From: Rivibacter subsaxonicus
GTDB lineage: Bacteria; Pseudomonadota; Gammaproteobacteria; Burkholderiales; Burkholderiaceae_C
DNA: 64,000 nt
Direction: 5' to 3'
Assembly: GCF_004217215.1 (NCBI RefSeq)
Contig: NZ_SHKP01000007.1
Coordinates: forward strand, 248,001-312,000
Numbering within the stretch: position 1 is the first letter of the stretch; the number at the start of each line of letters is the position of its first letter. Positions 39,119 through 49,690 of the stretch are shown here, in pieces. A model generated the notes under the pieces. That model was not told the DNA's origin. It saw only the letters and a list, made by a program, of their open reading frames with translations, and did not search any database. The translations under genes and the position numbers were made by a program.

Positions 39119-39194
39119 GCCGGCTTAGCTCAGTTGGTAGAGCAACTGTCTTGTAAACAGTAGGTCATCCGTTCGATTCGGATAGCCGGCACCA
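39119..39194 (+). tRNA. tRNA-Thr (anticodon UGU)
   Basis: 76 bases. Acceptor arm GCCGGCT pairs with AGCCGGC (39184-39190), then ACCA is encoded. D arm GCTCAGTTGGTAGAGC, anticodon stem ACTGT/ACAGT with loop CTTGTAA, anticodon TGT at 39152-39154, T arm with TTCGATT. All arms pair, and the sequence closely follows the Escherichia coli tRNA-Thr(UGU) pattern. Confidence 0.97.
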
Positions 39195-39230
39195 ACCGCC
39201 ACCTGCGCCGCGCCTTGCGCGCCGCGACAT

Positions 39231-39575
39231 TCAACCGGCCTGGACCTTGATGCGGATCACCGCCGGCAACAGCCCGGCCTCCTTCAACGCGGCCTCGAGC
39301 CGCGGTTGCCAGTGACGCAGCTTGGCCGCCACCGGCGGGCTGGAGGCGAGCAGCACCCAGTTGCCGCTTTCGGCGTCGACCGGGCCGGCGCTGACGGCCC
39401 TCGCCAGCGGCGCGGGCAGCAACGGCCGCACGACGTCGAGCCGGGCCCGCGAGGCGGCGAGCATCGAGGCCAGGTGGGCCAGGGGCGCGCTGCGCCGCAT
39501 CGCCTCGTCGAGGCTGAGCGGGGCGGGCACGGACGGGCCCTCGGCGGGGCTGCGGACGGGAGGCCTCATCGGCAC
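39231..39575 (-). CDS. dciA: DUF721-family protein, DciA-like replicative helicase loader
   Basis: 114 residues (ATG at 39569 would give 112). The C-terminal beta-rich part (NWVLLASSPPVAAKLRHWQP, then LEAALKEAGL and IRIKV) matches the KH-like DUF721/DciA domain, which helps load DnaB in bacteria lacking DnaC. The gene is often located upstream of an M23 peptidase and secA in betaproteobacteria, as here. Divergent from the peptidase gene by about 45 bases. Confidence 0.78.
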   Translation of the reverse strand: MPMRPPVRSPAEGPSVPAPLSLDEAMRRSAPLAHLASMLAASRARLDVVRPLLPAPLARAVSAGPVDAESGNWVLLASSPPVAAKLRHWQPRLEAALKEAGLLPAVIRIKVQAG

Positions 39576-39616
39576 GGGCGGCAGGGTGAAACGCGATCGG
39601 CCATGGAGCAGACCAG

Positions 39617-40624
39617 ATGCAGATCATTGTGACCCACGAAGGCGCGGCGTCGGCCCGCGTCATGCAGTTCAGCCCGGCTCAGATGGCGCTCGCGGCGGTG
39701 GCGCTGCTGCTGTTCCTGCTGTCCATCTCGGGAGCGGTCTATCACTTCGTGTTCCTCAAGGCCGCGCGCGAGGGCTGGCCCGTGGTGAGCCAGATCGTGC
39801 GCCTGGTGGTGCGCGACGAGATCGCCCAGCGCGACCGCGTGATGCGCGACAACCTCGACGCCATGGCGCAGCGGGTCGGCGAGATGCAGGGCAAGCTGCT
39901 GAAGCTCGAGGCCGTGGGCGAGCGCGCCGCGGCGATGGCCGGCCTCAAGGCCGAGGACCTGCGCGGCATCGACCGCGTACCCGCACCGGCCGCGCCGGCG
40001 TCGGCGGCCGCGGCGCGCGCCGGCAACAGTGGCGGTGTCTACCTGCCGGCCGAGCCGCCGCTGGTGGCGGCCGGCGGTGCGGTGTCGGCGGCGGCACTGG
40101 AGCGCGCGCTCGAGAGCTTCGAGGCCCGCGCCGACTGGCAGGCCGACCTGTGGACGCTGGTCGAATCGCGCCTGCTCGAGAAGCGGCTGCGCGGCATGAT
40201 GGTGCCGAGCATCGCGCCGGTCGACACCACGGTCGGCTCCGGCTTCGGCTTCCGGCTCGATCCCTTCACCGGCCGCAGTGCGCTGCATACCGGCCTCGAC
40301 TTCCCGGCCGATTCCGGCACCCAGATCATGGCCGCGGCCGGCGGCGTGGTCGTGCGCGCCGAACCGCACGCCCAGTACGGTCTCACCGTCGAGCTCGACC
40401 ACGGCGGCGGCCTGCTGACCCGCTACGCGCACGCCTCCAAGACCCTGGTCAAGGTCGGCGACCTGGTGCGACGCTCGCAGCCGATCGCCGAGGTCGGCAG
40501 CTCCGGCCGCTCGACCGGGCCGCATCTGCACTTCGAAGTGCTGGTCGAGGGCGTGCCGCAGGACCCGGCGCGCTTCCTGGCCCAGAACGCGGCGCCGGCG
40601 GCGGGCTCCTCGCGCCGGCGCTAG
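39617..40624 (+). CDS. M23-family metallopeptidase (membrane-anchored LytM-type)
   Basis: 335 residues. A membrane segment (residues about 20-45), a coiled-coil region (about 70-110) and a C-terminal LytM domain: HTGLDFPAD carries the first zinc His and Asp, HASKTL and HLHFEV the rest, so it should be catalytically competent. It would cut peptidoglycan cross-bridges, or act as an amidase activator; the intact motif favours hydrolysis. Conserved neighbour of secA. Confidence 0.92.
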   Translation: MQIIVTHEGAASARVMQFSPAQMALAAVALLLFLLSISGAVYHFVFLKAAREGWPVVSQIVRLVVRDEIAQRDRVMRDNLDAMAQRVGEMQGKLLKLEAVGERAAAMAGLKAEDLRGIDRVPAPAAPASAAAARAGNSGGVYLPAEPPLVAAGGAVSAAALERALESFEARADWQADLWTLVESRLLEKRLRGMMVPSIAPVDTTVGSGFGFRLDPFTGRSALHTGLDFPADSGTQIMAAAGGVVVRAEPHAQYGLTVELDHGGGLLTRYAHASKTLVKVGDLVRRSQPIAEVGSSGRSTGPHLHFEVLVEGVPQDPARFLAQNAAPAAGSSRRR

Positions 40625-40726
40625 CGCTACCCGGCGGCGACCGGCTCGCGCACACCCGCTCGGTTAAACTGCAGGGTTTGATTCGGCAGCCGCGTCCCCA
40701 TCTGGAAGGGAACCCTCGGCTGCCAG

Positions 40727-40747
40727 CCGGACGAAGCGCTCGTCCGG
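40727..40747 (+). promoter_or_regulatory. perfect hairpin in the secA leader
   Basis: CCGGACGA (40727-40734), loop AGCGC, TCGTCCGG (40740-40747). An 8-bp perfect stem, 57 bases upstream of the secA start, with no T-tract after it. Could be an mRNA regulatory element for secA or a terminator remnant for the M23 gene. Confidence 0.45.
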
Positions 40748-40804
40748 CCGACCGGCTCCTCATGCTCGGCCCCGCGCCGCCCCCAATTTCTGCTGCCGCG
40801 TCCC

Positions 40805-43564
<2,760 letters not shown>

Positions 43565-43574
43565 AGCGGCCGAT

Positions 43575-44144
43575 GTGAACGCGCAGGACCTGATCGGTGC
43601 CCCGCGCGAGTTGCAGACACCGCGCTTGCTGCTGCGTGCGCCGCGGCAGGACTTCGCGGCCGCCTTCGTCGAGAGCCTGAACCGGTCCTTGCCCGGCCTG
43701 CGCTGGATCGGCTGGGGCCAGTCGGCACAGACCGTCGAATGGGGTCGCGCGTTCATGGACAAGGGCCTCGCCTTCGTCGAGCGCGGCGACGGCCTGATCT
43801 TCTATGTCTTCGAGAAGGCGGACGGCGCCTACGTCGGCCGGATCGACCTGCACAGCTGGGATTTCGAGGCGCCGCGCTGCGAGGTCGGCTACGTCGGCGA
43901 TGTGCGCAGCGCTGGCCGAGGGCTGATGCGCGAGGCGGTGCTCGCCTGCGTCGATCTGGCCTTCGCGCTTGGCGCCGCCCGCGTGCAGGCGCTCAGCGAC
44001 GCCGGCAACGACGCGGCCTTGCGCTTTGTCGAGCAGGCTCTGGGCTTCACGCGTGAGGGCGTGCTTCGCTTCTACGAGCGCGACGCGCAGGGCCGGCTCG
44101 GCGAGCAGCTGATGTTCGCTGCCTACAATCCGGCGGCGCATTGA
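43575..44144 (+). CDS. GNAT-family N-acetyltransferase (RimJ/RimL-like)
   Basis: 189 residues from GTG 43575. N-terminal [12 protein letters not shown] and the acetyl-CoA loop region [20 protein letters not shown] (Q/RxxGxG/A type) mark GNAT. The C-terminal [12 protein letters not shown] is typical of RimJ/RimL members. Substrate unknown. Lies between secA and argJ, with 10 and 25 base gaps. Confidence 0.88.
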   Translation: MNAQDLIGAPRELQTPRLLLRAPRQDFAAAFVESLNRSLPGLRWIGWGQSAQTVEWGRAFMDKGLAFVERGDGLIFYVFEKADGAYVGRIDLHSWDFEAPRCEVGYVGDVRSAGRGLMREAVLACVDLAFALGAARVQALSDAGNDAALRFVEQALGFTREGVLRFYERDAQGRLGEQLMFAAYNPAAH

Positions 44145-44169
44145 ACAGCAGCAGGAAGTAGCGACCGCC

Positions 44170-45399
44170 ATGCCCGTGAATCTGCAAGCACCCAAGGCCG
44201 AAGACCTGCACCCGGTGCCCGGCGTCGAGCTCGGCATCGCGATGGCCGGCGTGCGCAAGGCCAACCGGCGCGACCTGATGGTGCTGCGTCTGGCCGAAGG
44301 CTCGGCGGTGGCCGGCGTGTTCACGCAGAACCGCTTCTGCGCGGCACCGGTGCAGCTGTGCCGCAGTCATCTGCAGGGCGGCATGCCGATTCGCGCGCTG
44401 CTGGTCAACACCGGCAACGCCAACGCCGGCACCGGCGAAGACGGCCTGGCGCGCGCGCGCGCCACCTGCATCGCGCTGGCGCAACATCTCAAGGTCACGC
44501 CCGCGCAGGTGCTGCCGTTCTCGACCGGCGTGATCATGGAGACGCTGCCGGTCGATCGCATCGAGGCCGGGCTGCCGGCGGCGATCGCCGACCTCAAGCT
44601 CGCCAACTGGGCGCATGCGGCCGAGGCCATCATGACCACCGACACGCTGCCGAAGGCGGCCTCGCGCCAGATCACGATCGGTGGTGCGCGGGTCACCATC
44701 ACCGGCATCGCCAAGGGCGCCGGCATGATCCGGCCGAACATGGCGACGATGCTCGGCTTCGTCGCCACCGACGCCAACATCGCGCCGGCGGCGCTGCAGG
44801 CGCTGGTGCGCGAGGCGGCCGACGCCTCCTTCAACCGCATCACGATCGACGGCGACACCTCGACCAACGACAGTTTCTTGCTGATCGCCAGCCGACGTGC
44901 TGCGCACGCCGAGATCGCCAGCCTCGATTCGGCCGAAGGTCGCGCGCTGCGCGAGGCGGTGATCGCGGTCTCGCAGCAACTGGCGCAGGCGATCGTGCGT
45001 GACGGGGAGGGCGCCACCAAGTTCATCAGCGTTGAGGTCGAGGGCGGTCGCGACGAGCACGAATGCCGCCAGGCGGCCTATGCGATCGCCCATTCGCCGC
45101 TGGTGAAGACGGCGTTCTTTGCCAGCGATCCGAACCTGGGCCGCATCCTCGCGGCGGTGGGCTATGCCGGCATCGGCGACCTCGACCAGTCGCTGATCGA
45201 CCTGTGGCTCGACGATGTCCACGTCGCCACGCGTGGCGGTCGACATCCGGCCTATCGCGAGGAGGATGGCCAGCGGGTGATGAAGCAGAGCGAGATCACG
45301 GTGCGGGTCGGGCTTGGCCGGGGTGCTGCGTCGACGACCGTGTGGACCTGCGACCTGAGCCACGACTACGTGTCGATCAACGCGGACTACCGGAGCTGA
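44170..45399 (+). CDS. argJ: bifunctional glutamate N-acetyltransferase/amino-acid N-acetyltransferase
   Basis: 409 residues. The autocleavage site is MATML at 191-195, with Thr193 as the nucleophile; the protein splits into alpha and beta chains there. It recycles acetyl groups from N-acetylornithine to glutamate in arginine synthesis, and may also make N-acetylglutamate. [11 protein letters not shown] and [15 protein letters not shown] are family hallmarks. Ends near the convergent hemL gene. Confidence 0.97.
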   Translation: MPVNLQAPKAEDLHPVPGVELGIAMAGVRKANRRDLMVLRLAEGSAVAGVFTQNRFCAAPVQLCRSHLQGGMPIRALLVNTGNANAGTGEDGLARARATCIALAQHLKVTPAQVLPFSTGVIMETLPVDRIEAGLPAAIADLKLANWAHAAEAIMTTDTLPKAASRQITIGGARVTITGIAKGAGMIRPNMATMLGFVATDANIAPAALQALVREAADASFNRITIDGDTSTNDSFLLIASRRAAHAEIASLDSAEGRALREAVIAVSQQLAQAIVRDGEGATKFISVEVEGGRDEHECRQAAYAIAHSPLVKTAFFASDPNLGRILAAVGYAGIGDLDQSLIDLWLDDVHVATRGGRHPAYREEDGQRVMKQSEITVRVGLGRGAASTTVWTCDLSHDYVSINADYRS

Positions 45400-45423
45400 G
45401 TTTTCTTCGGCGGCCGCCGAGGC

Positions 45424-46710
45424 CTAGGAGCGCAACGCCTCCCGCGCCGCCTCGATCGTCGCCTCGATATCCGCCGCCGTGTGCGCCGCGCTGACGAAGC
45501 CGGCCTCGTACAAGGCCGGCGCCAGATACACGCCGCGATCAAGCATCGCGTGGAAGAAGCGGTTGAAGCGCTCCTTGTCTGTGGCCATCACGACGTTGTA
45601 GTCCTGCGGTAGCGCGTCGGCGAAGAAGAAGCCGAACATGCCGCCCTCGCTGTCGCCCACCAGCGGCACCCCGGCGTCACGCGCGGCGGCGACGAGGCCG
45701 TCGACCAGCGTGCGGGTCGAAGCCGTCAGCGCCTCGAAGAAGCCCGGCCGCTGGATCTGGCGCAGCGTCTCGAGCCCGCAGGCGGTGGCGACCGGGTTGC
45801 CGCTCAGCGTGCCGGCCTGGTAGACCGGGCCCAGCGGCGCCAGATGGCGCATGACCTCGCGCGGACCGGCAAAGGCCGCCAGCGGCATGCCGCCGCCGAT
45901 GACCTTGCCGAACACGCTGAGATCGGGTGCGAAGCCGGGAATCGCCTTGGCATAGACGCTCTGGGCGCCGCCGAGCGCGACCCGGAAGCCGGTCATCACC
46001 TCGTCGAACACCAGCAGCGCCCGGTGCTCGGTGCACAGCTCGCGCAGCCGGCGCATGAACGGCACCTGGGTCCGCACGAAGTTCATATTGCCGGCGATCG
46101 GCTCGATCATGACGCAGGCCAGCTCGGTGCCATGCGTCTCGAAGGCCTGCTCCAGCGCGGCGATGTCGTTGAACGGCAGCACGATCGTGTGCTGCACCAC
46201 CTCGGGCGGCACGCCGGCGCTGGTCGGGTGGCCGAAGGTCGCCAGCCCCGAGCCCGCCTTGACCAGCAGCGCGTCGGCATGGCCGTGGTAGCAGCCCTCG
46301 AACTTGATCAGCTTGGGACGTCCGGTGAAGCCGCGCGCCAGGCGGATCGCGCTCATCGCGGCCTCGGTGCCGCTACTGACCAGGCGCACCTGCTGCGCCG
46401 AGGGCACCAGCTTGAGGATCTCCTCGGCCAGTTCGATCTCGCGCTCGGTCGGCGCGCCGAAGCTGAAGCCCTCGCGCACCGCCTTCTGTACTGCCTCGAG
46501 CACGGCTGGGTGGCCGTGGCCGAGGATCATCGGGCCCCAGCTGCCGATGTAGTCGATGTAGCGCTTGCCCTCTGCGTCCCAGAGATAAGCACCCTCGGCG
46601 CGGGCAATGAAGCGCGGCGTGCCGCCGACCGCGCGGAAGGCGCGCACCGGCGAGTTGACGCCGCCGGGAATGGATTGCTGGGCTCGTTCGAACAGGCTGG
46701 CGTTGGACAT
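45424..46710 (-). CDS. hemL: glutamate-1-semialdehyde 2,1-aminomutase
   Basis: 428 residues, a PLP enzyme. Schiff-base lysine is Lys269 in [12 protein letters not shown]; gatekeeper region [12 protein letters not shown] is intact. Converts glutamate-1-semialdehyde to 5-aminolevulinate in C5 heme synthesis. Gene begins [20 protein letters not shown] as standard. Lies 114 bases downstream of the ThiD-like gene, in the same direction. Confidence 0.97.
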   Translation of the reverse strand: MSNASLFERAQQSIPGGVNSPVRAFRAVGGTPRFIARAEGAYLWDAEGKRYIDYIGSWGPMILGHGHPAVLEAVQKAVREGFSFGAPTEREIELAEEILKLVPSAQQVRLVSSGTEAAMSAIRLARGFTGRPKLIKFEGCYHGHADALLVKAGSGLATFGHPTSAGVPPEVVQHTIVLPFNDIAALEQAFETHGTELACVMIEPIAGNMNFVRTQVPFMRRLRELCTEHRALLVFDEVMTGFRVALGGAQSVYAKAIPGFAPDLSVFGKVIGGGMPLAAFAGPREVMRHLAPLGPVYQAGTLSGNPVATACGLETLRQIQRPGFFEALTASTRTLVDGLVAAARDAGVPLVGDSEGGMFGFFFADALPQDYNVVMATDKERFNRFFHAMLDRGVYLAPALYEAGFVSAAHTAADIEATIEAAREALRS

Positions 46711-46824
46711 GAGTCGGGTCGGTTCAAGGTTTGCTGCGGCGGGCGTGCGCGAGTCGCGGGGCTCGCGTCCCGCGGCCCGTTGCGTGTCGAGTCGAGTGAC
46801 CGGCCCGCGGGCCGCGGACGACTC

Positions 46825-47808
46825 TCAGTGCATTCGTCGCGACGGGGCTGCGGGCGCGCTTTGCGCCGCCTCGGGCGCGGGCTCGGCGTCCGTCGGCGGC
46901 TCGCCGTCTTCACCGGGCTCCTCGCCCTCGGGCGGCGGCAGCGCCCAGAAGAAGCGGTCGGGCACCACGTTGCCCATGCCGGGCCGGAAGCCCGCGTCGA
47001 GCGACTGGTCGAGGAAGTTCAGTGCCTCGCCGACCGCGAGGTGCAGTTCCTCGCCGCTGGCCATCAGCGCGGCGAGCGCGGCCGAGAGGGTGTCGCCGGC
47101 GCCGATGAAGGCGGTCTCGAAGCGCTCGAACTTCTCGCCGGTGATCGCGCCTTGCGGCGAGGCCAGGATGTTGTCGACAAAGCCCTCGGCGCCCTTGACG
47201 CCGGGCAGCTGCACGCCGGTGACCAGCACGAAGCGGGTGCCGTGCTCGCCGGCCGCGACCGCGAGCTCGCGCGCCGAGGGCGGGCGCTCGTTGTCCCAGT
47301 CGGGCAGCAGGAAGTCGACCAGCGTCTGCTGGTTGCCGACCAGCACCTCGGCCGCCGGCAGGATCAGCTCGCGCCAGGCCTCGTGGTAGGCCTGTTGCTC
47401 TTCCTCGTCGAGCCAGGTGATCGGCGCCAGGTAGGCCACCAGCGGCACTTCGGTGTAGTCGCTGAGCACCTCGGCGGCGGCGGCCACGCCATCGGCGCTG
47501 CCGAGGAAGCCGACCTTCCAGGCACTGATCGTCACGTCCTCGAGGATCGTGCGGGCCTGCTCGACGATCACGTCGGCATCGATGGTCGAGGACTCGAAGA
47601 TCTCGGCGGTGTCGCGCAGCACGATGGCGGTGACTACCGGCAGCGGGTGGGCGCCCATCGCCGCGATGGTCGAGATGTCGCCGGCGATGCCGCCGGCGCC
47701 GCTCGGGTCGGTGGCGTTGAAGCTCATCACGCACGCCGGCGAGGTGGGTTCTTCGGCGTTGTCGGCGGGCGTGCCGACCATCGCGGAATCGGCCGTTGGG
47801 TTGCTCAT
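46825..47808 (-). CDS. ThiD-like hydroxymethylpyrimidine kinase family protein with atypical active site
   Basis: 327 residues from ATG 47808. It has the ribokinase-fold ThiD framework: NATDPSGAGGIAGDISTIAAMGA at the N-terminus and a C-terminal anion hole GAGDTLSAAL. Several canonical ThiD positions differ: the VxQNT loop (Gln binds the pyrimidine) is VLRDT, the catalytic Cys of GTGCT is Asp in GAGDT, and DPVMV is replaced by AYLAPI. It also carries an acidic Pro-rich tail of about 40 residues. It may use another substrate. Upstream of hemL; divergent from rubredoxin. Confidence 0.75.
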   Translation of the reverse strand: MSNPTADSAMVGTPADNAEEPTSPACVMSFNATDPSGAGGIAGDISTIAAMGAHPLPVVTAIVLRDTAEIFESSTIDADVIVEQARTILEDVTISAWKVGFLGSADGVAAAAEVLSDYTEVPLVAYLAPITWLDEEEQQAYHEAWRELILPAAEVLVGNQQTLVDFLLPDWDNERPPSARELAVAAGEHGTRFVLVTGVQLPGVKGAEGFVDNILASPQGAITGEKFERFETAFIGAGDTLSAALAALMASGEELHLAVGEALNFLDQSLDAGFRPGMGNVVPDRFFWALPPPEGEEPGEDGEPPTDAEPAPEAAQSAPAAPSRRMH

Positions 47809-47971
47809 GCGCAGGCTGGAAAGGAGGAAGGTGGAGGCGAAGGAGTGCACAAGCGCGAACGCTGTCACGCATGCAGGACGATCGTGCGGTGAAGGTGCGT
47901 AGATCGTGCAGAAATCGATGCGATTGTGGTGCCAGTGCCCACAACGGCTGTAGTCGGCGAGTTAGCGCTGG

Positions 47972-47993
47972 CTACAATCATTTGTCATTGTAG
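47972..47993. promoter_or_regulatory. dyad operator candidate overlapping the rubredoxin promoter and start
   Basis: CTACAAT (47972-47978), an eight-base spacer, then ATTGTAG (47987-47993): a perfect inverted repeat. Each arm contains TACAAT, a good -10 box, on its own strand, so the two promoters would face each other across the dyad. The last base of the dyad is the G of the rubredoxin GTG. A regulator bound here would block both directions. Confidence 0.45.
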
Positions 47994-48184
47994 TGAGCCG
48001 ATCGAACAAGGTGACTGATTCACGTACTTGGATGTGCCTGATTTGCGGGTGGATGTACGACGAGGCCGCTGGCGATCCTGAGCATGGCATCAAGCCGGGC
48101 ACTGCCTGGGCCGACGTGCCGATGAACTGGGTCTGTCCGGAGTGCGGTGCCCGCAAAGAAGACTTCGAGATGGTGCAGATCTAG
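47993..48184 (+). CDS. rubredoxin
   Basis: 63 residues from GTG 47993. The iron site is formed by CLICG (with the second cysteine at CxxC spacing) and CPECG, with the aromatic core WMYDEAAGDPEHGI and WADVPMNWVCP. Small electron carrier, cytoplasmic, one iron. In other organisms it feeds alkane hydroxylase or peroxide/oxygen-reducing enzymes, neither of which is in the window. Between thiD/hemL and the pil cluster, as in other Burkholderiales. Confidence 0.95.
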   Translation: MSRSNKVTDSRTWMCLICGWMYDEAAGDPEHGIKPGTAWADVPMNWVCPECGARKEDFEMVQI

Positions 48185-48216
48185 CTCGCCAGACGTTATT
48201 CGTTGGGAGGTCCTCC

Positions 48217-48618
48217 GTGAGTGAGGTAGTGGTGTCCGGGGCCCTGGGAGGCCCGCGTGTGCTGGTCATCGACGACAGCAACACGATCCGCCGCAGTGCG
48301 GAGATCTTCCTCAAGCAGGGTGGCTACACGGTCATGCTGGCCGAGGATGGCTTCGATGCGCTGGCCAAGGTCAGCGATCACGAGCCTGACCTGATCTTCT
48401 GCGACATCCTGATGCCGCGGCTGGATGGCTATCAGACCTGCGCCATCATCAAGCGCAACCCGAAGTTCGCCGGCGTGCCGGTGATCATGCTTTCCTCGAA
48501 GGATGGCCTGTTCGACAAGGCGCGCGGCCGCATGGTCGGCTCCGAGGACTACCTGACCAAGCCCTTCACCAAGGATCAGTTGCTGCAGGCCGTGCAGCAA
48601 CACCGGCGCAGCGCCTGA
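48217..48618 (+). CDS. pilG: PilG-type response regulator
   Basis: 133 residues from GTG 48217, with GGGAGG just upstream. A single receiver domain: acidic pair Asp19/Asp20 (VIDD), phospho-acceptor Asp63 in FCDILMPRLDG, and lysine in TKPF. Without an output domain, it should act by protein contact. In the Pil-Chp system PilG promotes pilus extension and cAMP production. Ends 85 bases before pilH. Confidence 0.9.
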   Translation: MSEVVVSGALGGPRVLVIDDSNTIRRSAEIFLKQGGYTVMLAEDGFDALAKVSDHEPDLIFCDILMPRLDGYQTCAIIKRNPKFAGVPVIMLSSKDGLFDKARGRMVGSEDYLTKPFTKDQLLQAVQQHRRSA

Positions 48619-48703
48619 GCGGCGCGCGATCCGGATCCCCGTACCGCAAGCAGCGGGCCCATCGTCGTTGATCGATGACGGGCGCGCGCAAGGAAGCTCC
48701 AAG

Positions 48704-49069
48704 ATGACGATCGAGAAAATTCTGCTGGTTGACGACTCGAAGACCGAACTGCACTTCCTCACCGAACTGCTGAGCAAGCGCGGCTTCAAGGTGCGTACCG
48801 CCGAGAACGCCGAAGAGGCGATGAAGCGCCTGTCCGAGGAAAAGCCCGACCTGATCCTGATGGACGTGGTGATGCCGGGCCAGAACGGCTTCCAGCTCAC
48901 GCGTGCCATCACCCGCGACCCGGCCTTCGCCGACGTGCCGGTGATCATGTGCACCAGCAAGAACCAGGAGACCGACAAGGTCTGGGGCATGCGCCAGGGC
49001 GCGCGCGACTACGTGGTCAAGCCGGTCGATCCCGACGAGCTGATCGCCAAGATCCGCGCCTTCGGCTGA
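48704..49069 (+). CDS. pilH: PilH-type response regulator
   Basis: 121 residues from ATG 48704 (an upstream ATG 48668 is less likely given the AGGAAG site here). A single receiver domain: LLVDDSK, phospho-acceptor Asp54 in LMDVVMPGQNG, and VKPV. PilH acts as the phosphate sink or retraction-side partner to PilG in the twitching chemosensory pathway. Confidence 0.9.
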   Translation: MTIEKILLVDDSKTELHFLTELLSKRGFKVRTAENAEEAMKRLSEEKPDLILMDVVMPGQNGFQLTRAITRDPAFADVPVIMCTSKNQETDKVWGMRQGARDYVVKPVDPDELIAKIRAFG

Positions 49070-49105
49070 TCGCGGTCGCTCAACCCTTCTCAGGACCGAG
49101 CAGGC

Positions 49106-49624
49106 ATGGCTAACAAGGAAGCGCTGCGCGAGTTGCAGACCCGGCTGGCGCGACGTCTGCAGGGCGCGCGCGAGCAGGCCGACACCGCCGCCAGCTGGCT
49201 GGCGGTCGAGTGTGCCGGCCAGGGTTTCCTGCTGCCGCTCGCGCAGGCGGGCGAGATCTTTCCGTGGGCGCCGGTGGTGCCGGTTCCGCACTCGCGCAAC
49301 TGGTTCCTGGGCGTTGCCAACCTGCGCGGACGGCTGCACGGCGTGATCGACCTGGCCGGCTTCTTCGGCCTGCGCGGCGCCGATCCGGTGCGTGATCCGG
49401 TGCGCATGGTGGCGTTCAACCCGGCGCTGGGCATCAATGCCGCGCTGCTGGTCGAGCGCCTCGCGGGCCTGCGCTCGAGCGAGCAGCTCAAGCCCCACGC
49501 CGACAACGAACCGCGGCCGGCCTTCGTGGGCGGCCGCTATGCCGACGCGCAAGGGCGTGTCTGGCACGAACTTCAACTGGCCACCCTGGCCGAAGACGAG
49601 ATGTTTCTGCGCATCGCGCACTGA
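49106..49624 (+). CDS. pilI: PilI, CheW-like adaptor
   Basis: 172 residues, a CheW beta-barrel domain. FLGVANLRGRLHGVIDLAGF is the characteristic CheW/PilI signature, and FLLPLAQAGEIFPWAPVVPV precedes it. It couples the PilJ receptor to the ChpA kinase. The gene order pilG-pilH-pilI-pilJ-chpA is the canonical twitching-motility cluster. Confidence 0.9.
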   Translation: MANKEALRELQTRLARRLQGAREQADTAASWLAVECAGQGFLLPLAQAGEIFPWAPVVPVPHSRNWFLGVANLRGRLHGVIDLAGFFGLRGADPVRDPVRMVAFNPALGINAALLVERLAGLRSSEQLKPHADNEPRPAFVGGRYADAQGRVWHELQLATLAEDEMFLRIAH

Positions 49625-49690
49625 CGGGCCACCGGTCCGACGCAACGCAGCAACCCAGCAAGACGACACCGACAGGACGAAGAGGGATCT

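Noticed and set aside
45844-47892. 682-residue plus-strand open frame across hemL and the ThiD-like gene
   Set aside because: Spans two good minus-strand genes and their spacer, with shadow composition.
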